Source: Planctomycetota bacterium
GTDB taxonomy: Bacteria; Planctomycetota; UBA1135; GCA-002686595
DNA: 64,000 bases
NCBI GenBank assembly: GCA_020853575.1
Contig: JADYYP010000020.1
Location: 124,001-188,000 of the forward strand
Direction: 5' to 3'
Part shown: piece by piece, positions 7,288-15,198 of the stretch
Layout of the letters: each line of letters opens with the position of its first letter
Position numbering within the stretch: the first letter of the stretch is position 1
Translations under genes and position numbers: made by a program
Notes under the pieces: model-generated
What the model was told of the DNA's origin: nothing
The model's input: the letters and a program-made list of their open reading frames with translations, nothing else
The model's database searches: none

Positions 7288-8541
7288 CTAGAACTTGAAG
7301 TAGTTGCGCAGGTCCTTGATCGACACGATCTGCGTGCCCTGGGCTTCCGCGTCTTTGTAGACCGGCAAGTCGCTGGGCGGCAGCGGGTTCTCGAGCGGCT
7401 CGCCGTTCTCGTCGACGTACAGCTCGGCGCCGACGATCAGGTAGTCGGTGTCGTGGGACAGGCCGGCCTGCACGGTGATCGCCATGTTCTTGAGCAGCGC
7501 CTTGAGCTCGGCCTCGTTGAACTGGCCGGAGAATCGACCGCAGAGCACCGCGGTGCGCTCGCCCTTGGGATCGTAGATCGGGTTGAAGATCACGTCGCCC
7601 TCGACGATCGGGTCGAAGCGGTCGACGATCTCGGAGAAGCTCACTTCGGCCATCGTGGGCTTGACCTCGGTGACCTCGGCCCAGCCCTTGAGCTTCTGCG
7701 CGCCGATCTTGCCGGACACGACGCGGAAGCGCGTGCCGCGGGCCAGGCGCTGATTGGCACCGATGTCGATCCAGCCCAGCGCCAGGTCCTTGGAGACCGA
7801 GAGCACCTTGCCATCCTTCGACTCGGGCTCCTTGAGGAAGGCCAGCGACTTGCCCATCGACTTGAGGCGCGTCTCCTGGGCGATCTTCTCGTCCTCGAGC
7901 TTGCGCTTCTCGGCGTCGAGTTGGTTGCGCAGCTCGCGCGTCTGGGCGTCGAGCTCGTTGCGTTGCGTGGTGATGGTCGCGATGCGGCTCTCGAGCTCGG
8001 ACTGACGCGCCGAAGCGGTCGCCGCGTCGTCGCCGACCTGCTTGCGCAGGGTCGAGATCTCGTTGTCCTTGGCGCGCAGCGCGTCGCTCGAGGCGCGCTC
8101 GGAGGCCTCGGCGTTGGCCGTCAAGGTCTTGATTTGATCGTTGAGCGTCGCCACCTGGCGCTGCAGCGTCAGGTAGGCCTCCTTGGCCTTGGGCAGCGAG
8201 GCCTCGATGGTCTTGATGTCGGCCCCCATGTCCGGCCAGGTCTGCTTCCAATCGTTCCAGTACAGCGCGGCCTGCTCGACATTGGTGCGCGGCGTGGCCA
8301 GCTCGGCCGGAGACCAGCCGACCAGGCTCGAGACCTTGATCATCGCGTCGGTGCTCTCCTGGTCGCGCGCGTTGGCGGCGTCGCGCGCTTGGACCGCGTC
8401 GACCCGCGCCTTCTCTGCCTTGGTGGCGTCTTCGTATCCGAGCCAGGCCATGAGGCAGCCGACGATGAACAGAACCAGGAACACGATCAGCCAAGTGACG
8501 CTGACGCGGGCGGCTCCGCGCTGGGAACGCTTCATGGACAT
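7288..8541 (-). CDS. Membrane-anchored coiled-coil protein with C-terminal BRCT-like domain
   Basis: A 417-residue protein with four visible parts. Residues 1-14 are basic (MSMKRSQRGAARVS) and 15-34 are one transmembrane helix, so positive-inside topology puts the rest outside the cytoplasm. Residues about 111-235 are a heptad-rich coiled coil (Gln/Glu/Lys/Leu). Residues about 245-322 look like a small beta-barrel domain (GWIDIGANQRLARGTRFRVV). Residues about 330-417 resemble a BRCT domain: AITVQAGLSHDTDYLIVG, then VYKDAEAQGTQIVSIKDLRNYF, much like the end of NAD-dependent DNA ligase. The start is ATG 8541 with AAGGA four bases upstream; ATG 8535 is an alternative. I know no assigned function. 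It stands alone between terminator and divergent coaE. Confidence 0.8.
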   Translation of the reverse strand: MSMKRSQRGAARVSVTWLIVFLVLFIVGCLMAWLGYEDATKAEKARVDAVQARDAANARDQESTDAMIKVSSLVGWSPAELATPRTNVEQAALYWNDWKQTWPDMGADIKTIEASLPKAKEAYLTLQRQVATLNDQIKTLTANAEASERASSDALRAKDNEISTLRKQVGDDAATASARQSELESRIATITTQRNELDAQTRELRNQLDAEKRKLEDEKIAQETRLKSMGKSLAFLKEPESKDGKVLSVSKDLALGWIDIGANQRLARGTRFRVVSGKIGAQKLKGWAEVTEVKPTMAEVSFSEIVDRFDPIVEGDVIFNPIYDPKGERTAVLCGRFSGQFNEAELKALLKNMAITVQAGLSHDTDYLIVGAELYVDENGEPLENPLPPSDLPVYKDAEAQGTQIVSIKDLRNYFKF

Positions 8542-8914
8542 CTGATCCTTGAGGACGGGGAGCAGGGGGGCTCCCGCAGAGAATCGGGGGTACGTGGGAC
8601 AGCGCGCCACGCGGGCGCAGGTGGGACGGTTCGCCGAGTGAGCGGCCGGTTGGGAGCTTTGGACCAGCGGTCGAGGGCTCCCGAGGGGGCATGTTGATAA
8701 CCGAAGGAACGGCGTCGCGGCAAGGGAGAACCGGTGTCCTGGGGCGGCGCGAGCTCGCGCTTGACCGCCCCACCCAGCCTCGTACTCTCTGCGACTCGCT
8801 CGCCCGGACGCGCTCCGCGCGCCCTGGCGAGTTTCGGCGGCCCTGAATACCCCACCCCGCTCGCGCGGTTTCGCCCGCGCCGCGACCGCTCCCCACGCCC
8901 GACGACGAGGGCCC
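8542..8914. other. Divergent intergenic region (373 bases)
   Basis: This region separates the minus-strand coiled-coil gene from plus-strand coaE and should hold both promoters. No convincing reading frame occurs. The only clear structure is a nested inverted repeat at 8741-8771, listed separately. I cannot identify -35/-10 boxes with confidence. Confidence 0.6.
8741..8771. promoter_or_regulatory. Nested inverted repeat upstream of coaE
   Basis: GGGGCGG (8741-8747) and CCGCCCC (8765-8771) form outer arms. Between and partly within them lies GCGCGAGCTCGCGC (8747-8760), a perfect 14-base palindrome. It lies about 140 bases upstream of the coaE start and could be an operator or a cruciform-prone site. 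In DNA this GC-rich, chance palindromes made of GC, GA and TC steps are not rare. Confidence 0.3.
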
Positions 8915-9568
8915 GTGGCCTTGGAACCCGCTGCGCACCTTTTCCGACCACCAGCGCTCGTGCTCGGCATGCTCGGCGGCATTGCATCCGGCAAATCGGA
9001 AGTGGCCCGCGCCTTCGCCGGTACCCGTGGTGAGGTGATCGAGGCCGACCGCATCGCGCACGAGGTGCTCGAAAGCCCGCCCCTGCGCTCCTGGATCGCC
9101 GCGCGCTTTGGACCGGAGCTCACGGCTGGCCAAGGCGTCGATCGGGCGGCCCTCGGCGCGCGTGTGTTCGCCGACCCCGCGGCTCGAGCCGAGCTCGAGG
9201 CACGCGTGCACCCGCAGGTGCGCCTGGCGATCGAGAGTCGCATCGCGGCCGCGCGCGCACGGCACGCGTCGCCGATCGTGCTCGACATCCCGCTACTGCT
9301 CGAGAGCGACGCAGCGCAACACTGGACCGCGCTGTGCGATGCGCTGGTCTTCGTCGACGCGGATGCTAAGGTGCGCGAAGCGCGAGCGACTGCGCGCCGC
9401 GGCTGGCCGCCCGGCGAGCTCGCGCGCCGCGAGTCGATCCAGCTCCCCTTGGATCTCAAGCGCGCTCGCGCCGACGTCGTGATCGAGAACGACGGCGACC
9501 TCGACGCCCTTTCTGGGCGCGTCGCCGAAGCGCTGCTCACGCTCGAAGCACGCCGCAAGCCCCGCTGA
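8915..9568 (+). CDS. coaE: Dephospho-CoA kinase
   Basis: A 217-residue P-loop kinase catalysing the last step of coenzyme A synthesis (ATP-dependent phosphorylation of the 3'-hydroxyl of dephospho-CoA). The Walker A motif GGIASGKS spans residues 21-28. The conserved IEADRIAHEVLE, VHPQVRLAIE and PIVLDIPLLLES segments follow. The GTG at 8915 has GAGG four bases upstream. The extra 15 or so residues before the core are ordinary. It is followed after 34 bases by rho and is probably co-transcribed with it. Confidence 0.93.
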   Translation: MALEPAAHLFRPPALVLGMLGGIASGKSEVARAFAGTRGEVIEADRIAHEVLESPPLRSWIAARFGPELTAGQGVDRAALGARVFADPAARAELEARVHPQVRLAIESRIAAARARHASPIVLDIPLLLESDAAQHWTALCDALVFVDADAKVREARATARRGWPPGELARRESIQLPLDLKRARADVVIENDGDLDALSGRVAEALLTLEARRKPR

Positions 9569-9602
9569 ACACCCTCTCTCCCCACCCACCCCGAACGCAC
9601 TC

Positions 9603-11054
9603 ATGTCCTTCAAGAAGCGTCGTCATCGCCACAAGAACCGCCACGGCGGCGGTTTCACTCAGGCCCCTCGTCCGGCCGAGCAGGTCTGGATCGACTACGC
9701 GCTGCTGCCGCGCGATTTGACACCCGAGGAGACGGCCGAGCTCGAGGCGACGCTGCCCAAGCCCAAGCGCGGCAAGGCGAAGGAGAAGGAGCCGACGAGC
9801 TACTCCGAGCTGCAGATGATGAGCCTGGCGGAGCTGCACGAGGTCGCCGAGGAAGAGGGCGTCGAGAACGTCGCCGGTCACCGGCGTGACGAGGTGATCT
9901 TCGAGATCGCGGCGGCGCGGCTGCGCAGCGGCGTCCCGGTCGACGTCGAAGGTGTGGTCGAGGTCTCGCGCGACAACCATGTGTTCGTGCGCCAGGCCAA
10001 TGCCGCCTACTTGCCGGCGCAGGAGGACGCGCTCGTGCTGCCCTCGCTGGTCAAGCAGTTCGGCATCCAGTCGGGGATGTCGATCAAGGGTCGCTTGCGG
10101 CCCGTGTTCGGCAACGAGCGCTACTTCGCCCTGGCCACGATCGAGGCGCTCGACTTCCATCCGCCGGAAGAGGCCGCGATCCGCTCGCCTTTCAAGGAGC
10201 TCGTGCCGCTGTATCCGATCCAGCGCATCCTGCTCGAGGGCACCGACGACAATCCGATGGAGATGCGCATCGTCGACCTGATCACGCCGATCGGTCGCGG
10301 TCAGCGCGGACTGATCGTCGCGCCGCCGCGCACCGGCAAGACGATCCTGCTGCAGATGTTGGCCAAATCGATCGTCAAGAACGCGCCCGACGCGCACTTG
10401 ATCATCCTCTTGATCGACGAGCGTCCCGAGGAAGTCACCGACTTCGAGCGCATGATCCCCGAGGGCGATCGCGAGGTGATCAGCTCGACCTTCGACGAGC
10501 CCGCCTGGCGTCACATCCAGGTGGCCGAGATGGTGATGAAGCGCGCGCGCTCGCTGGTCGAAGCCGGCGAGGACGTGGTGATCCTGCTGGACTCGATCAC
10601 ACGCTTGGCGCGCGCCTGCAACATCGAAGCGCCGTCCAACGGCAAGTTGCTTTCGGGCGGCATCGAGGCCAGCGCGCTGCAGATGCCCAAGAAGTTCTTC
10701 GGCTCGGCGCGCAAGATCGAGGGCGGCGGCTCGCTGACGATCCTGGGCACGGCCCTGATCGAGACCGGCTCGAAGATGGACGAGGTGATCTTCGAGGAGT
10801 TCAAGGGCACCGGGAACATGGAGCTGGTGCTCGACCGGCGGCTCTCCGATCGCCGCATCTTCCCCGCCATCGACATCAACCGCTCCGGCACGCGCAAGGA
10901 AGAGCTGCTCTTCACGCCCGAGGAGATCCGCCGCGTGTGGATGCTGCGCAAGGTCCTGAACGAGATGGACCCGGTCGAGGCCATGGAGATGCTGCTCCAG
11001 AAGATGAAGCGCACGCGCTCCAACGCGGAGTTCCTGCTGACGATCGGGTCCTGA
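9603..11054 (+). CDS. rho: Transcription termination factor Rho
   Basis: A 483-residue hexameric RNA helicase that ends transcription. Residues 1-16 are a basic, His/Arg-rich tail (KKRRHRHKNRH) and about 40-65 an acidic/lysine-rich linker, an N-terminal extension of some 60 residues relative to E. coli Rho. A Rho_N (LEM-like) domain follows (YSELQMMSLAELHEVAEEEG, about 67-110), then the RNA-binding cold-shock-like domain (about 112-190). The ATPase carries Walker A APPRTGKT at 240-247, LIDERPEEVTDFER, and the Q/R-loop region LDSITRLARA. An active Rho fits the scarcity of U-tract terminators in the window. Confidence 0.97.
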   Translation: MSFKKRRHRHKNRHGGGFTQAPRPAEQVWIDYALLPRDLTPEETAELEATLPKPKRGKAKEKEPTSYSELQMMSLAELHEVAEEEGVENVAGHRRDEVIFEIAAARLRSGVPVDVEGVVEVSRDNHVFVRQANAAYLPAQEDALVLPSLVKQFGIQSGMSIKGRLRPVFGNERYFALATIEALDFHPPEEAAIRSPFKELVPLYPIQRILLEGTDDNPMEMRIVDLITPIGRGQRGLIVAPPRTGKTILLQMLAKSIVKNAPDAHLIILLIDERPEEVTDFERMIPEGDREVISSTFDEPAWRHIQVAEMVMKRARSLVEAGEDVVILLDSITRLARACNIEAPSNGKLLSGGIEASALQMPKKFFGSARKIEGGGSLTILGTALIETGSKMDEVIFEEFKGTGNMELVLDRRLSDRRIFPAIDINRSGTRKEELLFTPEEIRRVWMLRKVLNEMDPVEAMEMLLQKMKRTRSNAEFLLTIGS

Positions 11055-11096
11055 GCTCGCTGAATCCGGCCTCCTGCGCCGGGTTCACGGAGCTCA
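11052..11096. terminator. Bidirectional hairpin linking two convergent stop codons
   Basis: TGAGCTC (11052-11058) pairs with GAGCTCA (11090-11096), and AATCCGGC (11063-11070) pairs with GCCGGGTT (11078-11085) apart from one G-T wobble, with a small internal loop between and loop CTCCTGC. The outer ends are the TGA stop of rho and, on the other strand, the TGA stop of the secreted protein gene. No T-tract follows on either side, so it may act as a 3' end-protecting stem or a Rho-aided terminator. Confidence 0.6.
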
Positions 11097-12161
11097 GGGC
11101 GTGAAGGTCACGCTGCGACCGCTCGAGACGTTCGTCAGGCGCGCGCAGGGCCCGCTGGGATCGCGGTACCAGGTCTGGAATCCCAAGGTGCGTCCGGCGA
11201 GGAACTGGTTGGCTCCGTAGAAGTGCGCCATCGAGTAGCTCGACAGTCCGGGGCCGTGGCTGACCACTCCGCTCGAGCCGCTGTTCTTCACCGTGAAGCG
11301 CGAGATCGGACCGGCCAGACAGCGACGGCCGTCGAAGAACGGCGCACCCGCCGTGAAGGACGCGCTGGCGAAGGTCAAGCAACTCTGATTGCGCGGCAAG
11401 CTCAGCGTCTGGAGCAACAGATCATCGGCGCTCGCGCTGGCGCTGCCCGTCGCGACCAGCACCGCGCCCTCGCCGGTGGAATTGTCGCAGCCCAGCCCGA
11501 CCTGGCCGTCGTTGCCACAGGGGCAATTGCCGGTGCCCGGACAGAACGCTGTTCCGACCAGCGCACCCCAGGCGCTCGCGAGGGAGACCGCGCGGTTGTC
11601 GGCCAGCATGAAGTACATGTGCAGCCCGCGCTGCCACCAGAACGTCCCCGAGGTCCCGCTGTAGCTCTGTGCCCAGCGCCACTGCGTGTACGACAGCGGC
11701 ATGCGGCCGACGATCGACACGAAGTAGCGCGTGTTCGCGGCGCAGAACACGGGCTCGGGCAGGTCGGCCTCGAAAACGTAGAGCGAGCCCGAGACCAAGG
11801 CCTGCGTGAAGTTCGTGATCAGCGCCTGCGTGATCGGCCCGGAGCCCGCCTGCACGATGTCGGGCTGGACCGCGATCGTCCCAGGATCCTGATGGAAGAA
11901 GGAGATCTCGAAACCCAAGGACGGCGCGCTCTCGCCCCACCACCGCACGTGCGTGAGCACCGTGTCTTGCGCCAGAACGAAGTCCTCCCAAGCGATGGCG
12001 TCGTTGTCCGAGTCGTTCTGTCCCGTGGGGTCGATCCACAGCTGCGAAGCGCGCAGCGTGCCTCCGTTGGGCGCCGGCGGTTGATCGTAGACGAAGTTCT
12101 GGGCGAGCGCGGGTGTGCAGAGGGCCAGGCCAAACAGGAGCCGGTGGATCGAGCTGTTCAT
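11094..12161 (-). CDS. Secreted protein with CPCGN motif and shared C-terminal domain
   Basis: A 355-residue protein with an N-terminal signal peptide (MNSSIHRLLFGLALCTPALA, cleavage before QN). Residues about 21-200 form a beta-rich region (YDQPPAPNGGTLRASQLW, LTHVRWWGESAP, LYVFEADLPEPVFCAANTRYF) that looks like a surface or carbohydrate-contact domain, without a family I can name. It is followed by FCPGTGNCPCGNDG (Cys cluster). Residues 227-355 form a Cys-containing terminal domain ending LGFQTWYRDPSGPCA and VTFTP. The same terminal domain pattern is seen at the end of the metzincin protease at 54395-56950. The ATG at 12161 gives a proper signal peptide and has no Shine-Dalgarno sequence. 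Function unknown; export is well supported. Confidence 0.75.
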   Translation of the reverse strand: MNSSIHRLLFGLALCTPALAQNFVYDQPPAPNGGTLRASQLWIDPTGQNDSDNDAIAWEDFVLAQDTVLTHVRWWGESAPSLGFEISFFHQDPGTIAVQPDIVQAGSGPITQALITNFTQALVSGSLYVFEADLPEPVFCAANTRYFVSIVGRMPLSYTQWRWAQSYSGTSGTFWWQRGLHMYFMLADNRAVSLASAWGALVGTAFCPGTGNCPCGNDGQVGLGCDNSTGEGAVLVATGSASASADDLLLQTLSLPRNQSCLTFASASFTAGAPFFDGRRCLAGPISRFTVKNSGSSGVVSHGPGLSSYSMAHFYGANQFLAGRTLGFQTWYRDPSGPCARLTNVSSGRSVTFTP

Positions 12162-12485
12162 GGGTGTGCGCACTCGTGGGCGGGGACGAATCGAACCGCA
12201 ATCGAGGCGCGCGCCTTGGCAAGCTCGGTGCCGCACGCGCGGTGGGTCGCGCGGGCCACCAGCAGCCCTTCGATGCACCGAGCGCCCCTGCAGCACCACA
12301 AACGACAAGTCCTTTCCTACAACGTCGTCCACCGACTCCGCCGCCGTCCAGTGCGGGATCCGCGCCCTCGTTCCAGCGTTTTTCCCTCCCGCCCGCGCAA
12401 CGCGAGGTACGGTTTCTCGTCGCCGCGCAGGGGCGCGGGTCGACTCCCAACCCAGTCTTCCTCCCTCCCACCGTCCTCACCACCG
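12162..12485. other. Divergent intergenic region (324 bases)
   Basis: This region lies between two divergent genes for secreted proteins. No supported reading frame, tRNA or clear hairpin was seen. It should contain both promoters, but no reliable promoter boxes can be picked by eye. Confidence 0.5.
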
Positions 12486-12740
12486 ATGCGCGTCCTCGCC
12501 GCCTCCTTCGTGCTCGCTGTGACCATGGCCACCGCGGGCGCCACCACGCACCAGTACTACAACCGCACCGATGCCCAGCGCGTCGAGACCGCGCGCAAGT
12601 ACCTCGACGACCACGGGCTCCAGGCCGTGACCGTGCGCGGATTCCGCGGTCGACTGACGCTCGGAGGTGCGCTGCCGGCCGACGCGGCCAAGCTCGCCGG
12701 TGATCTGAAAGCGCTCACGGGAGCGATCAGCGTCCACTGA
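12486..12740 (+). CDS. Small secreted protein, BON-domain-like
   Basis: An 84-residue protein. The first 20 residues are a signal peptide (VLAASFVLAVTMATAGATT). The mature part has an Arg/Asp-rich helix (AQRVETARKYLDDHG) followed by AVTVRGFRGRLTLGGALPAD and a second helix ending LTGAISVH. That order (helix, strand with R/T-L-x-G, helix, final I-x-V) is the pattern of a BON half-domain, a phospholipid- or envelope-binding module. The resemblance is by eye and the protein is short. The frame runs open upstream, but the signal peptide fixes the ATG. Confidence 0.6.
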   Translation: MRVLAASFVLAVTMATAGATTHQYYNRTDAQRVETARKYLDDHGLQAVTVRGFRGRLTLGGALPADAAKLAGDLKALTGAISVH

Positions 12741-12859
12741 TCGATCCGCGACGGCGCGCCAACGGCGCCCCGCTCGCGCGCTCAACGCACCGGATTCCCG
12801 CTCGCATCGGCGTTCGCGCCCAGCGTGGGCGTCCGTAGACTCGGCCCCGATGAACGCTC

Positions 12860-12867
12860 GGGGAGAG
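12860..12867 (+). promoter_or_regulatory. Ribosome binding site deciding a GTG start
   Basis: GGGGAGAG at 12860-12867 lies five bases before the GTG at 12873 and supports that start over in-frame codons upstream. The site lies inside a nine-codon open frame (12850-12876) whose TGA overlaps the GTG. Confidence 0.6.
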
Positions 12868-12872
12868 TGCGC

Positions 12873-15188
12873 GTGAGACCGACGCTGCGGCGCATGCTGC
12901 TGCTCGCCCTGTGTGCGATCGCCGCCGCGCTGGCGTGGATCCGCTGGTCACCCTCGGCTGCACCGCGCACACCCCGTCCCGAACCTCCGCGCGAACTCGA
13001 CGTGGTCGAGTTGCCGCCCGCGCCGCCGCACGAGCCGGAGACCGCGGCACCGAGCCCCACGCCCGAGTGCAACACGCTGTTGCGCGTGCGCTTCGTCGAC
13101 GCGCAGCGGCGTCCGATCGAGGGCGTCGAGATCGCCAGCAGCTACCCGCGCGCGCTCGCGACGAGCGACGACGACGGTCGCGCCGAGCTCGGGCTCTCGC
13201 TGGTCCAGTCGTCCGCGCTGCGCCGTGTGCACTTGCGCGCGCGCGCCAGTGGCTTCGCCAGCGCGGCGTGGAGCGTGCGCGTGCACGACGACATGCTCAC
13301 CGACCTGGGCGAGCTCGTGCTCGGCCCCAGCGGCACGGTGCGCGGACGCGTGGTCGACGAAGAGCAGCGCGGCATCGAGGGCGCTGAGCTGCGCGTGGTG
13401 GTCGGACCGCAGCCGAGCGGCACCGCGCGCTACCACGGGCCCGAGGAATTCGTCGCCAGCTCGACCAGCGCGGCGGATGGCAGCTTCGAGATCGACGGCA
13501 TTCCCGTGGGAGCCGCTCGCGTCTGGGCCGGAGGACGCGACTGGCTGTGGAACGCAGGCGAGGTGCTCGCGATCGACGAAGGCGCGCGCATCGACGGTGG
13601 GACGCTGCAACTGCAGGCGATCCTCGGCGAAAACGTGCTCGAGCTGGCGATCGAGGACCCGCGCGGCCTGCCGGCGCGCGAGGCCCAGGTGGCACTGCGC
13701 AAGAGCGGTGACACGGGCCCCTTCACACTGGCGCGAGCGGACGAGAGCGGCCGGTTGCGCTGGATCGTCGAGGCACGCGTGCCCCACGAGGTCCATGCGA
13801 TCGATGCCGCGGAACTCACGCGCGCGGTGCGCGTCGAAGGCGTCGAGCCGGGGCGCGAGCGAGTCGTGTTGCGCCTGCGACCGCCGCAGCGCGTCGACGT
13901 GGTCGTGCGCGATGAGCGCGGGCTGGCCCTGCAACGCTTCGAGGGCCTGGTGGAGTCTCGCTCGCCGTTCGAGAGCCGCAGCCGGTCGACGATCGACCTC
14001 GCGGCACGCGCGGACGGACGCGCCTCGATCGCGCTGCCGGACGGACCGTTCTCGGTCACCATCAGCGCCGAGGGCCGCAAGCCCGTGACCGTCGGTGAGC
14101 TCGATCCCGAAGGGCTCTCAGGCGAGATCGCCGTGCTCGTGACGGCGCCTCCGCGGCTCCACGGAGTGGTGCGCGAAGGGAGGGTGGCGCGCGCCGACGT
14201 CAAGGTGACGCTGCACCGCGCGCTCGAGACGGGCGAACTCTCGGCGCAGGCCTGCGCCGCGCGCTACGCGGCAGAGCCCGAGTGCAGCACCTCGAGCGCC
14301 GCCGACGGCACGTTCGAGTTCGCGCCGCAAGTCCAGGGTCGCTTCTATGCACGCTTCGAGGCTCCGAATTTCGCGTCGCTCGAGTTCGGTCCGCTGGACG
14401 TCGATCCCGAACGCAGCTCTCCAGCCCTCGAGGCCGCGCTGGTCGCGGCGGGCCGCATCGAGGGCACGCTGCTGGTCGACCCCGGAATGTCGGCGACGCA
14501 GCGCGAGGTGCGCGCCTGCCGCGGAGATCCTTGGCCGCGCAGCGCGACCACGGACGACTCCGGGCACTTCACGTTCGAAGGGCTTTCGCCGGGCCCATGG
14601 TGGATCGCGCTCGCCGATGCAGCGCCGGCGGAGCTCGATCAGACGCCGTGCCTCGTCGCCGCGGGTGAGACCGCGATCCACGAGATCATGGTCCTCGGCC
14701 CCACACGCGCGACGCTGCGCGGCACGTTCGCGATCGGCGCTCGACCTGCGGCGCGCGCCACGCTCGAGCTTCTGCTCGACGACGGAGTCAGCCGCACCCT
14801 GCGGCGTGTGAAGCTCGACTCCGCGGGCCAATTCGTGCTCGAATCCCCGCTGGAAGGCGCGGTGCTGTTGCAATTCACCGACGCCGAGCAGCGCTGGCGC
14901 GCGCGTGTGCCGCTGCAGCTCGCGCTCGGCGAGGCGCAATGGTCACTCGACCTCGCCACCGCGCGCCTGCAGGGCCGCGTTGCGCCCACAGCTCACGACC
15001 AAGCATGGATCTGGACCAGCCGGGCGGAAAACGGCGTCGAGGTCGCCGGGGAGCTGAGCGTGGACGCCGAGGGCGTCTTCAGCGCGCCGAACATGCCCGC
15101 GGGGCGCCTGACCCTCCAACGCCGCGGAGCGGAACCCGCGCGCGAGCTCGCGCTCCCCGTGGGAGCGACGCTGGACCTCGATCTGTGA
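12873..15188 (+). CDS. Large envelope protein of repeated carboxypeptidase-regulatory-like domains
   Basis: A 771-residue protein. Residues 4-22 are a basic start plus hydrophobic anchor (RRMLLLALCAIAAALAWI), followed by a Pro/Glu-rich linker to about residue 65. The rest is a string of prealbumin-like beta-sandwich repeats, recognisable by G-x-V-x-D-E-x-x-x-x-I-E-G-A-E-L type starts (GRVVDEEQRGIEGAEL; LLRVRFVDAQRRPIEGVEI) and by ADGSFEIDGIPVG and DDSGHFTFEGLSPGPWWI endings. Such carboxypeptidase regulatory-like domains usually serve as structural or binding modules in large outer-surface proteins. No catalytic domain is seen. The start rests on a good Shine-Dalgarno sequence. Confidence 0.75.
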   Translation: MRPTLRRMLLLALCAIAAALAWIRWSPSAAPRTPRPEPPRELDVVELPPAPPHEPETAAPSPTPECNTLLRVRFVDAQRRPIEGVEIASSYPRALATSDDDGRAELGLSLVQSSALRRVHLRARASGFASAAWSVRVHDDMLTDLGELVLGPSGTVRGRVVDEEQRGIEGAELRVVVGPQPSGTARYHGPEEFVASSTSAADGSFEIDGIPVGAARVWAGGRDWLWNAGEVLAIDEGARIDGGTLQLQAILGENVLELAIEDPRGLPAREAQVALRKSGDTGPFTLARADESGRLRWIVEARVPHEVHAIDAAELTRAVRVEGVEPGRERVVLRLRPPQRVDVVVRDERGLALQRFEGLVESRSPFESRSRSTIDLAARADGRASIALPDGPFSVTISAEGRKPVTVGELDPEGLSGEIAVLVTAPPRLHGVVREGRVARADVKVTLHRALETGELSAQACAARYAAEPECSTSSAADGTFEFAPQVQGRFYARFEAPNFASLEFGPLDVDPERSSPALEAALVAAGRIEGTLLVDPGMSATQREVRACRGDPWPRSATTDDSGHFTFEGLSPGPWWIALADAAPAELDQTPCLVAAGETAIHEIMVLGPTRATLRGTFAIGARPAARATLELLLDDGVSRTLRRVKLDSAGQFVLESPLEGAVLLQFTDAEQRWRARVPLQLALGEAQWSLDLATARLQGRVAPTAHDQAWIWTSRAENGVEVAGELSVDAEGVFSAPNMPAGRLTLQRRGAEPARELALPVGATLDLDL

Positions 15189-15198
15189 GGCGCGCGCC

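Noticed and set aside
9537..10514. Minus-strand frame inside rho
   Set aside because: It is the complement of the Rho coding sequence. No motif and no start context.
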